37,121 nt of DNA from an uncultured Lachnospiraceae bacterium (GTDB lineage Bacteria; Bacillota; Clostridia; Lachnospirales; Lachnospiraceae), in NCBI GenBank assembly GCA_946040795.1, contig CAMGCK010000014.1:1-37121 (forward strand), written 5' to 3'. Position 1 is the stretch's first letter. Each line of letters begins with the position of its first letter. The notes under the pieces were generated by a model, which made no database searches, had not been told where the DNA came from, and saw nothing but the letters and a program-made list of their open reading frames with translations. The position numbers were made by a program, and so were the translations under genes. This document shows, piece by piece, positions 6,541-14,806 of this stretch.

Positions 6541-7890
6541 TTACCGTTTAAAACCAAAATAGGTGTCCAGACCGTTTGCGACACCGTTTGCGATCTGTCC
6601 CTGATACATTTCATCATTCAGCTTGCGGTCTTCCGATTCATTGGAAAGATAGCCGATCTCCAGGATCACTGCGGTGGCCTCACTGAAATTCAGTTCGTCA
6701 AAAGAATCGCTTCTGTTCCGGCCGATGCACTTGGTCCCGGTGGCATTCTCCACCCGTTCGGATACCACGTAGGAAAGAACACCGCCCGCATCGATCTGTG
6801 CCTTGCTTTGATGCTCATTATCCTCGGATACGCTGTATGTGGAAATTCCCTCCGTAGTGACATTGTCCGAGCGGGCGCATTTGATGCTGATCATGACATT
6901 GGCGCCGTAATCATTCGATGCCTCCGCGCGTCCCTTGCCGTCCAGCGAGCAGGAACCACCCTTGCGCACCATGAAGACCGTATAGCCGCGTGATTCCAGT
7001 TCCTTTTTAACGCGGGCGGCCACTGTAAGATTGATCTTGTAGGCCGGCTCGCCGGATACCGTGCCGGTCATGGCCGTTGCCGCGTCCTCTTCACAGCCAA
7101 AAGCGTTCAGGACGACGGTAACACCGTTCATTTCCTGTGCACGGGCTTCCATAAGGAATAAGCCCTGTTCACAGGACCTTTTCAGAATATATCCGTTTAC
7201 ACCGTTTGGAAGAAGGACCTCGTAAAAATCCCCTTCTTCTCCCAGGTAGTCATATACATTGCCGGAAAACACGGTATCCAGCTTTGTGCCGGATTCATCC
7301 GCGGTCATCATGATGTAAGCAGCATCAGCCGTCACACGAACCCGCTCCCGTGCATATTTCTGTGCGATTTCCTTACCGGCATCGCCTGTGGTGATGTAGC
7401 CGGCAGACACATAGCCTCGGAGCGTGCCGGACTGCACCTCCACCCATTTGGCATCCACACTGTTCTGCAGGATGGTGCCGCCGCCGTACTGCGGAATGAC
7501 GCCGATGATCTTGCCCGCGGACTGCGGTGCTGTACGCACATATACAAACTCCCGTTCCGTCACCACAAAAACGCGCGGATAGTGATCCAATACGGAAGAC
7601 GCGTCATGAAACAGCGGAACCGCGGTCTCCGGTACTTCTGTTTCCGGCGCGATCTGTTCCGCATTCGTTTCGTTATCCTGTGCTGTCCCGTTTACTGTAG
7701 GATCCTCCGTTTCGCCGATGGGAAGATCGGCCGTGCCGTCCATCGGCTCCTTTGCCGGGGCTGTGGTTCTTTCGACAGAAGAACCCATCGGCCCCTCTGT
7801 GCCGTTCTGGTTTTTACAGGCGGTCAAGCCGAGCGCAGCCAGCACCGAAAGTGCCAGAAGCGCCCGTCTTACCGTAAACTTTTTACTCAT
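6541..7890 (-). CDS. Amidase_3-like lipoprotein with SH3 domains, zinc histidines missing
   Basis: Surface lipoprotein of 449 residues: signal to lipobox LTAC (Cys25), a Thr/Glu/Pro-rich linker to about 95, two bacterial SH3-like modules (about 105-165 and 180-240), then a domain with the N-acetylmuramoyl-L-alanine amidase (Amidase_3) fold from about 255. Fold-specific segments persist: LTVAARVKKELESRGYTVFMVR and AVILEIGYLSNESEDRKL with the late catalytic Glu. However, the first zinc ligand (DPGHGG in active enzymes) reads LNAFGCEED, with Gly265 at the His position, and SIHAN reads SIKCA with Lys337. It is therefore probably inactive and may only bind peptidoglycan. The ATG at 7890 is preferred over TTG at 7893. 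No good ribosome site is seen, so it is likely translationally coupled to the isomerase-like gene. Confidence 0.85.
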   Translation of the reverse strand: MSKKFTVRRALLALSVLAALGLTACKNQNGTEGPMGSSVERTTAPAKEPMDGTADLPIGETEDPTVNGTAQDNETNAEQIAPETEVPETAVPLFHDASSVLDHYPRVFVVTEREFVYVRTAPQSAGKIIGVIPQYGGGTILQNSVDAKWVEVQSGTLRGYVSAGYITTGDAGKEIAQKYARERVRVTADAAYIMMTADESGTKLDTVFSGNVYDYLGEEGDFYEVLLPNGVNGYILKRSCEQGLFLMEARAQEMNGVTVVLNAFGCEEDAATAMTGTVSGEPAYKINLTVAARVKKELESRGYTVFMVRKGGSCSLDGKGRAEASNDYGANVMISIKCARSDNVTTEGISTYSVSEDNEHQSKAQIDAGGVLSYVVSERVENATGTKCIGRNRSDSFDELNFSEATAVILEIGYLSNESEDRKLNDEMYQGQIANGVANGLDTYFGFKR

Positions 7891-7893
7891 CAA

Positions 7894-8667
7894 TTAACAG
7901 AATCCCAATCCCTTCAGGTAGTCGTAGCTCATCTTCATCGATTCAAACGGATCGCGGCCGTAGCAGTCATCCTGCTCAACCATGGCGATACGCGCACCGG
8001 CCTCATCGCATGCGGCGATGATGTTCGGCCAATCCAGGTTGCCCTGGCCGATTTCCGCGAAATGGCGGCCAAAGAGGTCATCGGACGGAACAATGTAATC
8101 CTTGAAATGAATGAACTCCGCACGGTCCGCATGTTCGCGGATGAACTTGGCGGGGTCTACACCGCCGGCCTGCAGCCAGAACGTATCGACGACCAGTTTG
8201 GTCTTCTTCGGGTCCGTCTCTTCACACAGACGGTCCATAATGGTCTTGCCGTCATACTTGGCAAACTCGCAGCAGTGATTGTGGTAACCAAACAGGAATC
8301 CGTTAGCGGAAAGCTTGTCGGAGATGGCATTGACGTCCTCGATGAACTGAGATACGCCTTCCTTGCTGCAAAGGAGCTCGACCGGGGCCATGCCGACGCA
8401 GCAGGAGTCCAGGCCCAGGGTGGCATTGTACTCCATGATCTCTTCCAGGTTGTTCTTAAAGTCGTTGTATCCTCTGTGTGACAGAGCGGCGGTCATGCCA
8501 TAGTCATCCAGGATCTTTTTCATGTCTTTGGCAGCAAGCGGGATGCCGGAAACCTGCACTACGCTGTAGCCGATCTCTTTCAGTTTGCGGATGCCGTCTT
8601 CGAAGCCCTCAAGGGTCTTCATGGGCTCTCTCGTGCTGTATAACTGTGCGCCAATGTGTCTGTCCAT
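7894..8667 (-). CDS. Sugar phosphate isomerase/epimerase-like TIM-barrel protein
   Basis: AP-endonuclease-2/xylose-isomerase-like TIM barrel of 257 residues, a family that interconverts keto and aldo sugars or dehydrates inosose-type substrates. Likely metal and catalytic residues are present: YHNH (His129, His131) with Glu134, Asp161 in VVDTFW, His187 in FIHFKD and Glu231 in MVEQDD. No signal peptide. An excellent ribosome site (AAGGAGG) lies six to seven bases before the ATG. Its stop nearly touches the amidase-like start. Position among hydrolases, a sugar kinase and a transporter suggests a step in catabolism of an unusual sugar, but the substrate is unknown. Confidence 0.88.
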   Translation of the reverse strand: MDRHIGAQLYSTREPMKTLEGFEDGIRKLKEIGYSVVQVSGIPLAAKDMKKILDDYGMTAALSHRGYNDFKNNLEEIMEYNATLGLDSCCVGMAPVELLCSKEGVSQFIEDVNAISDKLSANGFLFGYHNHCCEFAKYDGKTIMDRLCEETDPKKTKLVVDTFWLQAGGVDPAKFIREHADRAEFIHFKDYIVPSDDLFGRHFAEIGQGNLDWPNIIAACDEAGARIAMVEQDDCYGRDPFESMKMSYDYLKGLGFC

Positions 8668-8693
8668 TTTGTCCTCCTTTGTTAAAGTTTGTT

Positions 8694-8742
8694 ATGCTGT
8701 TTCAGGGCAGGGGCCGCAAGGCGTACCCGGACGAAACAGCAT
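8694..8742. repeat. Hairpin module 1 of a structured intergenic region
   Basis: ATGCTGTTTC (8694-8703) and GAAACAGCAT (8733-8742) are perfect 10-bp arms around a GC-rich loop. The loop holds GGCCGCAAGGCGTACCCG (8712-8729), which recurs at 8919-8936 with one change. It lies in the leader of the isomerase-like gene, 26 bases upstream of its ATG. Confidence 0.6.
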
Positions 8743-8823
8743 TTCAATGAAAGCCTAAACGGAGTGTTGAGTACGCCGTTACTGCCGCCGGCACGCTTCA
8801 CCGACACCGCCGACTCATGAGCA

Positions 8824-8951
8824 ATATACGAGTTCCTGAAGGGGCTCTCGGGTCCCGGTACTTAGCGAAATAAGCACCTGTGCTCAATTGAGCTTAGTAC
8901 CGTTGGGGCACCCGAGCTGGCCGCGAGGCGTACCCGAAAGGAACCGTATAT
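8824..8951. repeat. Nested multi-stem palindromic element, possible structured RNA
   Basis: Four stems nest inside each other. Outer: ATATACG-A-GTTCCT (8824-8837) with AGGAACCGTATAT (8939-8951), 13 bp with one bulge. Second: CTCGGGT (8847-8853) with ACCCGAG (8910-8916). Third: CGGTACTTAGC (8856-8866) with GCTTAGTACCG (8892-8902), one mismatch. Innermost: AGCAC (8873-8877) with GTGCT (8880-8884). The 334-base gap 8668-9001 between two co-oriented genes has no credible ORF and consists mostly of this element and the 8694-8742 hairpin. It may be a dispersed repeat, an mRNA processing or stability site, or a noncoding RNA. The near-symmetric stems mean the coding strand cannot be told. Confidence 0.6.
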
Positions 8952-9001
8952 TTCATGAAAAGGCGGTTTCAGTGAGGCGTTTTTTGCGGCGCAAGACGCG
9001 C

Positions 9002-9967
9002 TTAGATGCTTCTTGCCGCCTCAACGATCCAGCGAATGCGCTCCCAATCCAGCGTACTGTCGATCGTACAGTCACCACCGATCAGCATTCCGCACTTACC
9101 ATGGAACAGGATCATCTCACGAACATAGTCCTGCAGTTCTTCCTTGGTACCGTCATAGATGATGCCCTCACGATGCTTTCCGTCCCACAGCGTCTTCATG
9201 CCGCCCAGCGTCGCACGATTGCCGAACAGGATACGGCCCTCTTCCAGACTGACGTCTTCTACATGAACAGCCCAGTTGATGCACTTGACCGGATAATCCT
9301 TCCACAGTGCCAGATTGTTCTTAGCCCCTGCCCAGCCGCAGCAATGCATGATGTTGTTATCAGAGAACTTGTTAGCGTGCTCCAGCACCTTCAGTTCGCT
9401 CGGAGAGATCCACTTGTGATACTCTTCCTCGGTGAAACGGTCGGTCTCGCCGCCCTGTACGCAGAAGTAAACTCCATCGGCGCCGCCTTCGGTGATGACA
9501 AGTTCAGCAATGGCTGCATTGTCCTCGGCGATGACGTCGAGCGCGTACATAATGGCTTCCGGATCCTCACGCAGGCATTCCATGACAAAATCATCACTGT
9601 AAGCAAAACGAATGGAGGAGAACGGTGCAAATACGTTATAGAAAACGCAGCGCTCATCGCCGATCTCATCGACGATTGCACGTACTCTTTCAACCTGCTC
9701 ACGAATGAAGGGATGATCCTTGCCGAGCGGTTTCAGCTGATACCAGTCAGAAGCCTTCTTCATCTCGATCTCGATCGGGTAGTTAAAATAGCTGTCACAC
9801 ATGACCTTCAGGAAATCCAGATCTGTCTCGCGGTAGTACTTCAGATGCGCGCGGACGCAATCATCCCCCTTTGCCTCGTTGCCGGAAAAATGGAACCAGA
9901 ATCCACAGGGGACGTGGTCAATCGGCTGCTTGTTCAGTGCGTTTAATACTCTTGTTCTCTTATCCAT
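9002..9967 (-). CDS. Uroporphyrinogen decarboxylase-family protein, methyltransferase-like
   Basis: URO-D superfamily TIM barrel of 321 residues. ATG 9967 is chosen because AGGAAG lies eight bases upstream; an in-frame ATG at 10006 overlaps the previous stop but has no ribosome site. It does not look like a heme-pathway HemE. Instead it carries His208 and Cys210 in MHCCGWAG and Cys300 in IGGDCT, matching the His-X-Cys...Cys zinc pattern of corrinoid-linked methyltransferases such as MtaA/MtbA. No corrinoid protein gene is nearby. Proteins of this type often occur in clostridial sugar and esterase clusters without known function. A methyl-transfer or demethylation role, for example on methylated sugars, is an inference only. 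Confidence 0.85.
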   Translation of the reverse strand: MDKRTRVLNALNKQPIDHVPCGFWFHFSGNEAKGDDCVRAHLKYYRETDLDFLKVMCDSYFNYPIEIEMKKASDWYQLKPLGKDHPFIREQVERVRAIVDEIGDERCVFYNVFAPFSSIRFAYSDDFVMECLREDPEAIMYALDVIAEDNAAIAELVITEGGADGVYFCVQGGETDRFTEEEYHKWISPSELKVLEHANKFSDNNIMHCCGWAGAKNNLALWKDYPVKCINWAVHVEDVSLEEGRILFGNRATLGGMKTLWDGKHREGIIYDGTKEELQDYVREMILFHGKCGMLIGGDCTIDSTLDWERIRWIVEAARSI

Positions 9968-10002
9968 GACAGTTCTTCCTTTCTTAACTGCATTATAGTG
10001 CT

Positions 10003-11361
10003 TCATGAATATTTGAATATCTCAAAGGGCGATGCGGGATAGCCCTCCAGATTATAAAGATCGTGTTCCGGAACATTGGCACAGCCCATGCGTACCGTGT
10101 CCGCCGGAGAGCCTGTCCGGAAGATCAGATGCCCTCCCTCGATCAACGTATCAAAAAAGATGGGTTCTCCATCGGCCAGGACCTCCGCGCCGGAGAGAAG
10201 TTCTCCGGCAAAATGCAGGCCGTTCGCGTGACTGAATGAGACGGTAACCGTATGATCCGTGAATTCCGCCCGTTCGGCGATGGGACCGCAGTACTCATGC
10301 GCCTGTCCGATGTCCGTGAGCGCTGCATTTGCCAGCGCCTCACCAACCTTCTTTTTATGAAGCGGGTGGATCAGCTTTTCCTCTCCGGTAAACTGCAGGG
10401 TGACAAGCTTCACTCCCGGAATGTTCTTCGCTGCCCTGAGCTGCGCCAGGCGGATATCCGACCAGGCGGCTTTTAACGGATCCTCGTCAAAGGGCATGAT
10501 CTGAACCATATAAAAGGGGAGATCATCCCACCAGAGAGCCCGCCAGTTTTCCACCATTTTTGCAAACAGCCGATCGTAATTCACCGCTTCCTTCAGGCCG
10601 CGGTTACTTTCTCCCTGATACCACAGAACACCCTTCAGCGTGTAAGGAATCACATTTTTCAGTTTGTTTTCAAACAGGCAGTGTGCCTGATTAAAAGAAA
10701 AGATCTCATAGTCTTCATGCTTTTCCAAAAGCAGCGACTGAACCTCTTCAGAATCCTCCGTCTCAGGGGACATCCAGGCATCGGCACGGGACGCGCCTTT
10801 GCAGCATTCCACAATACCCACAGGAATTCCGGTCTCAGTAAAGTAGCGGCAGGCAAAATGGTATGCCGCTGCAGAAAAAGCCGGCTCGTTCTTTGGTGTG
10901 AAAAGCTTCCATTCCGGCTTTTCAACAGTGATCTCCACCGTGCCCCGGACAGGATCCGAGCCCTCGATGAAATTCATGTGTACGTTATGAGGCTCTTTAT
11001 AATAACGCACTTTGGTAAGCTCCGCGAGTGTTTTTTCTTCCTCCAGAGATTCCCCAAGCGGGAATTCCATGTTGGATTGACCGCCGGCCAGGAACACATC
11101 GCCCACCAGAACATCGCGGATCACAATACGGCGGCGTTTTCTTCCGGATGCCTCATTGTCCGTGAAGGAAATAATCATCTCGTAGGGACCTCCTGCTTTT
11201 TCCGCAGGCAGCATCACAAGAAACGGCCCGTCTGCGGAAAAGGACTGAATGCGGCCGTTGAAAAAGACCACCCCGTTTCCTGTTCCGCAGCCGAAGACAG
11301 CGATCTTTTTATCTCGCTGTACCACCATATGATCATGGAAAATGTCCGCCAGTTCAAACAT
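10003..11361 (-). CDS. Sialate O-acetylesterase-family (SASA) carbohydrate esterase
   Basis: SGNH-type carbohydrate acetylesterase of 452 residues. Nucleophile Ser96 sits in GGQSNM (93-98), QGESN is at 249-253, and the His of the C-terminal block is His332 or His335 (LIHPLHKKK). The N-terminal beta-domain (about 1-80, starting LADIFHDHMVVQRD) is typical of bacterial sialate/xylan O-acetylesterases. With no signal peptide, it should strip acetyl groups from imported oligosaccharides in the cytoplasm. AGAAGG precedes the ATG. It lies 72 bases after the CE15-like gene and 35 before the URO-D-family start. Acetylxylan or other acetylated glycans are more likely substrates here than sialic acid, since no sialate genes are seen. 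Confidence 0.88.
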   Translation of the reverse strand: MFELADIFHDHMVVQRDKKIAVFGCGTGNGVVFFNGRIQSFSADGPFLVMLPAEKAGGPYEMIISFTDNEASGRKRRRIVIRDVLVGDVFLAGGQSNMEFPLGESLEEEKTLAELTKVRYYKEPHNVHMNFIEGSDPVRGTVEITVEKPEWKLFTPKNEPAFSAAAYHFACRYFTETGIPVGIVECCKGASRADAWMSPETEDSEEVQSLLLEKHEDYEIFSFNQAHCLFENKLKNVIPYTLKGVLWYQGESNRGLKEAVNYDRLFAKMVENWRALWWDDLPFYMVQIMPFDEDPLKAAWSDIRLAQLRAAKNIPGVKLVTLQFTGEEKLIHPLHKKKVGEALANAALTDIGQAHEYCGPIAERAEFTDHTVTVSFSHANGLHFAGELLSGAEVLADGEPIFFDTLIEGGHLIFRTGSPADTVRMGCANVPEHDLYNLEGYPASPFEIFKYS

Positions 11362-11433
11362 GTCTTACCTTCTGAAATCCTGTGTGTTTACTCTGTTTAA
11401 AAGAACCTTCTGCTTTGCTGAAACAGCCCTGTG

Positions 11434-12510
11434 TCAGTTCTTCTCAATGAAGTCCATGAAACGGTTCCAGTCCTCACGAGCAAGGTCATGCGGACCCTTG
11501 CGGAGATGGTAGCCGATGGAGCCTTCGTTGAAGCATTCGCCGGCTTCCGGGAGACGGTCCGGAACGATGAAGCCCGGCATACCCAGTTTTTCAAATACTT
11601 CCGATGCCGCGACGCAGGACAGATACATGGAAACACCATCGGCCCAGATGTCCTCACTGCCGGCGGAAACATAGACCTTACGCGGAGCACAGGCAGCCAG
11701 CAGGAAATGCTGATCAAACGGAACCTCGTCCATTTTTCCGACGTATTTGCCGTAATTCGGTCCCATCCAGTAGGGGAAGTTACGCGCCACATCCGGCCAA
11801 TCCTCACCCGCACAGCCGCGGTACAGGGATGCGCCTGCACAGCCGGAATCGTTCGGAATGACATATGCAAAACGCTCATCCTTCAGGCCGGCATACAGCG
11901 CAGCCTTACCCAGACGGGAATGGCCGACGATTGCCGCTCGGTCCATGTCCAGTTCCGGAAGCGTTGCCGCGTAATCCAGACACTTGGATGCGCCCCATGC
12001 CCAGACTGCCAGATGCGAAAAAGACGGATCGCCGTCCTTGTAGTCCGGGAACAGATATTTGTAGATGCCCATTGTATAATTGGTATCCGGGAAATGCTTC
12101 TTCATGTCCCAGTCCACGCAGAGAGACTGGTTGCAGAAGGTGACAAGGCCAAAGCCGCGGTCGATGATCTCTTCCATCGGAAGACCGCAGGACGGCATGT
12201 CGTCACTTCCGCCGATCAGCACGAAAAACGGGGCTTTTCCGACATTCTTCGGTGCAAAGCTCTGTACCTTGAACATATAGCTTTCCTCGCCGAAATGCGC
12301 GGTAATTTCCGCTCTGCGATAGTTGCAGTTGCCGCTTGCAAAAGGAAAGCATGACTTTTCCTCAAAAGTAACGGAATCTTCCTTACCCGGAACACCTCCG
12401 TACTCATACTCCTCCACCATGGCGATGATTTCTTTCCTTCTCTCATCCCACGGCTTTGACTGATCCCAAACCGGCATGATGCCACGCTCTTTTAATGCTT
12501 CCTGTAACAT
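11434..12510 (-). CDS. CE15-like glucuronoyl esterase/acetylxylan esterase-type hydrolase
   Basis: Alpha/beta hydrolase of 358 residues. The nucleophile elbow GHSRLGKAAL holds Ser198 next to Arg199, the hallmark GxSRxGK of CE15 glucuronoyl esterases. Other family-like parts are PNDSGCAGASLYRG near 219-232, EDWPDVARNFPYW near 236-248, APRKVYVSAGSEDIWAD near 275-291 with a candidate acidic residue, and a C-terminal His (335 or 341). CE15 enzymes cleave the ester between lignin alcohols and glucuronic acid on xylan. With no signal peptide this copy would act on imported, glucuronate-bearing fragments, or have another ester substrate. AGGGAG precedes the ATG. A small hairpin (CTCTGA 12527-12532 with TCAGAG 12536-12541) lies just upstream. 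Confidence 0.8.
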   Translation of the reverse strand: MLQEALKERGIMPVWDQSKPWDERRKEIIAMVEEYEYGGVPGKEDSVTFEEKSCFPFASGNCNYRRAEITAHFGEESYMFKVQSFAPKNVGKAPFFVLIGGSDDMPSCGLPMEEIIDRGFGLVTFCNQSLCVDWDMKKHFPDTNYTMGIYKYLFPDYKDGDPSFSHLAVWAWGASKCLDYAATLPELDMDRAAIVGHSRLGKAALYAGLKDERFAYVIPNDSGCAGASLYRGCAGEDWPDVARNFPYWMGPNYGKYVGKMDEVPFDQHFLLAACAPRKVYVSAGSEDIWADGVSMYLSCVAASEVFEKLGMPGFIVPDRLPEAGECFNEGSIGYHLRKGPHDLAREDWNRFMDFIEKN

Positions 12511-12573
12511 AGTTCTCCCTTCCGGTCTCTGATATTCAGAGGATGTTTTATTTTATGATCAATGCTATTGCTT

Positions 12574-13812
12574 TCAGTTTTCTTCCGGTTTTTCAAGTAC
12601 TTTCATCGAAGCTGTGATAACGAGCAGGATCACTGCCAGAACGACGGCGATGACAAAACCGGGACGATACGATCTGAAATGATCGTAGATCGCGTTGTTC
12701 ATAATGGGGCAGATGGTTCCGCCCAGAGAGCCCACCGCCATGACGATACCGTTCAGAACTACGAACTCGCGGTCACCGAGGACCGCCTTGGTAAGCAGCG
12801 GATATGCCACGCTGCCTGCTGCGCAGCCCAGTGCCGCGCCGGCCACGATCACCACATGCAGCGCCTGCTTCTCCGCGAAGAAGATTGCCGCAAAGCTGAT
12901 GATGAGAAGACCAAAGGATATGAACATCGACTTCTTCATGCCGATCTTATCGAACATCATGCCGACGATCAGCTTGGAGATGCTGACTCCGCCCAGAAAA
13001 GCGGAATTAATATAAGCCGCGTAGGTTGCGGCAAATCCGGTATCGCTGATATGCGGTACCAGACAGTTGGACAAGGTTCCCGTGCTGTGGCCGATGATAT
13101 ACGCTGCCACAAGAAGCACCCAGAATCTTACTGAACGCAGCGCTTCCGGAACCGTCGCGCCATAGACCGCACGCTGCCCGCCGTCTGCCTTCTTCACGCC
13201 GTAAGGCTCCATGTTCAGATCCTCCGGCTTTTCGCGTATCAGAAGAAACGCGAAGGGAATCAGAACGACGGCCATGATCACCGCCAGAATGCGGTATGTC
13301 ATCGTAAAGCCGTAATTTTCCACCAGTCCGCCGGCAATGGCGCTGAAAATCATTCCGCCCAGACCGCTTCCCATGAAGACAAAACCCGTTACCGTGCCCT
13401 GCTTCTCCTTAAACCAGTTGGCCACCACAACGGAAAACGCCTGGAAAGAAAGCATCGGAATGGATAGGCCGATGATCACCGAGCACAGGTAAAAGAGCGG
13501 GAGCTTATGGCAGAAGGACAGACAGAAATAAGTGACCGGCAGAGCCACAGACGCCGTCTTCATCAATTTGCTGACACTGAAGGTTTTAAACAGATCTCCC
13601 GAAAACAGGGAAATCAGCATGTAAAGGAAGTACTGGATGGACAGGCAGACCGAAAAGGCCTGACGGCTGAATCCAAAGGCTTCTGTTACCGGTTTGATAA
13701 ACAGGGAGAAACAGTTATGGCCGATACCATAGGAAAAAGCCACAGCCACAAGTCCGTACGCCGCAATCAGCCATCCGTAAGGAATATTGCATTTTTCAAG
13801 TAATTTACGCAT
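12574..13812 (-). CDS. MFS transporter, OFA/monocarboxylate-type
   Basis: Twelve-segment major facilitator carrier of 412 residues. The opening IPYGWLIAAYGLVAVAFSYGIGHNCFSLFIKPVTEAFGFSR-type segment and the mid-protein NWFKEKQGTVTGFVFMGSGLGG region match the oxalate:formate antiporter/monocarboxylate branch. ATG 13812 is chosen with CGGAG eight bases upstream; an in-frame TTG at 13830 overlaps the previous stop. It probably imports an acidic sugar or organic acid, such as a uronate or its breakdown product, for the flanking enzymes, but this is inferred only from context. It is 14 bases after the GNAT gene and 63 before the esterase gene. Confidence 0.88.
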   Translation of the reverse strand: MRKLLEKCNIPYGWLIAAYGLVAVAFSYGIGHNCFSLFIKPVTEAFGFSRQAFSVCLSIQYFLYMLISLFSGDLFKTFSVSKLMKTASVALPVTYFCLSFCHKLPLFYLCSVIIGLSIPMLSFQAFSVVVANWFKEKQGTVTGFVFMGSGLGGMIFSAIAGGLVENYGFTMTYRILAVIMAVVLIPFAFLLIREKPEDLNMEPYGVKKADGGQRAVYGATVPEALRSVRFWVLLVAAYIIGHSTGTLSNCLVPHISDTGFAATYAAYINSAFLGGVSISKLIVGMMFDKIGMKKSMFISFGLLIISFAAIFFAEKQALHVVIVAGAALGCAAGSVAYPLLTKAVLGDREFVVLNGIVMAVGSLGGTICPIMNNAIYDHFRSYRPGFVIAVVLAVILLVITASMKVLEKPEEN

Positions 13813-13826
13813 ACAGATGCTCCGAG

Positions 13827-14783
13827 TCAATACGGGCGGAAAGACCGGTCCGCTTCATATAAGGCTTCCAGAATGAAGCCCTGTACTTCATAGCCCAGTT
13901 TCTCATAAAGCTGAAACGCCGGCTGATTTTCTCCGAACAGGGAGAGCGAGGCCTCCTCGTATCCTTCTTCTTTTAATAAATTCAGGACATGGACGATCAG
14001 GGCCGATGTCAGCCCCTTTCTTTTCAGGGACGGCCTGCAGAAAATGTTTTCCGTGGCCGCGCGGGTATCAGAAACGCGCCAGGTCGTAAGCGCGGCGGCA
14101 AGAGATTCGCCCCGCGTCACTGCAAAAATACGCGCACCGCCCGCAGTGTAAAACCGCAGTTCTTCCATGCTGTCCGGAAGGGAAAACGCGGCGCCGTTCA
14201 CCTTGCGGTACTCGGCAGTAAAATCGTCCGTGAGCTGCATTTCGCGGATCTCATAGCCGTCAGGCAGGGGAAAGTGTTTTCGAAGTTCGTCTGTCCCCGT
14301 CAGGTCGTTCTGACCGTCGGCCGGCTTTTCGTTTTCAGTGCCTCCGTTCAGCTTCCGTACCATCACCGGCATGATCCGACTCATTTTAAAGCCGTGCGCC
14401 ATCAGGTATTCCGCGTAATCCGTCTTTTCCGCGCCGCACCACATGCGGAGCGCGATCCTTTTTCCGGGATGCTCCGCCTGTGTTCGACGATAGGTTTCTT
14501 TCAGATCTTCCAACAGGGCATCGGAGATTTCCACCTCTTCAGGATGTCCGGGCAATGCCTTGCACACTCCATGGAGATAATAGTATTCCAGATTTTTGCG
14601 AAGGTGAAGAAACGTTGCGTGACGGATGATATAGGCCACGCCGGCCACCTGTCCGTCTGCAAGCGCAATACAGACGCTTTCCGGCATCACATCTCCGTGA
14701 AAACGGATCTCCGCTGCCATCTGAACATCAAACGCCGTCAGTTCTTCATCAAATCGTGGATCGTAGGAAGTGAGTTCGATCAC
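13827..14783 (-). CDS. Tandem GNAT-domain acetyltransferase
   Basis: Two acetyltransferase-like domains in one chain. The N-terminal one (about 1-150) ends with KTDYAEYLMAHGFKMSR. The C-terminal one (about 175-310) has the better acetyl-CoA loop (CRPSLKRKGLTSALI) and the closing GENQPAFQLYEKLGYE typical of GNAT. The start is uncertain. GTG 14783 has AGGG six bases upstream; GTG 14801 is five bases after the kinase stop but lacks a good site. Longer readings run into the kinase gene and look random. The acceptor is unknown. It lies between a sugar kinase and an MFS carrier, so a small-molecule acceptor is plausible. Confidence 0.8.
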   Translation of the reverse strand: MIELTSYDPRFDEELTAFDVQMAAEIRFHGDVMPESVCIALADGQVAGVAYIIRHATFLHLRKNLEYYYLHGVCKALPGHPEEVEISDALLEDLKETYRRTQAEHPGKRIALRMWCGAEKTDYAEYLMAHGFKMSRIMPVMVRKLNGGTENEKPADGQNDLTGTDELRKHFPLPDGYEIREMQLTDDFTAEYRKVNGAAFSLPDSMEELRFYTAGGARIFAVTRGESLAAALTTWRVSDTRAATENIFCRPSLKRKGLTSALIVHVLNLLKEEGYEEASLSLFGENQPAFQLYEKLGYEVQGFILEALYEADRSFRPY

Positions 14784-14806
14784 TGCTTGCCCTGTCTGCA
14801 CCGAGG

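Noticed and set aside
8888..9946. 352-codon plus-strand open frame starting in the structured gap
   Set aside because: It mirrors the URO-D-family gene in antisense. Codon pattern and composition look like a shadow.
10003..10006. ATG 10006 as the start of the URO-D-family protein
   Set aside because: It overlaps the previous stop, but no ribosome site precedes it, whereas ATG 9967 has AGGAAG at good spacing and fits the family N-terminus.
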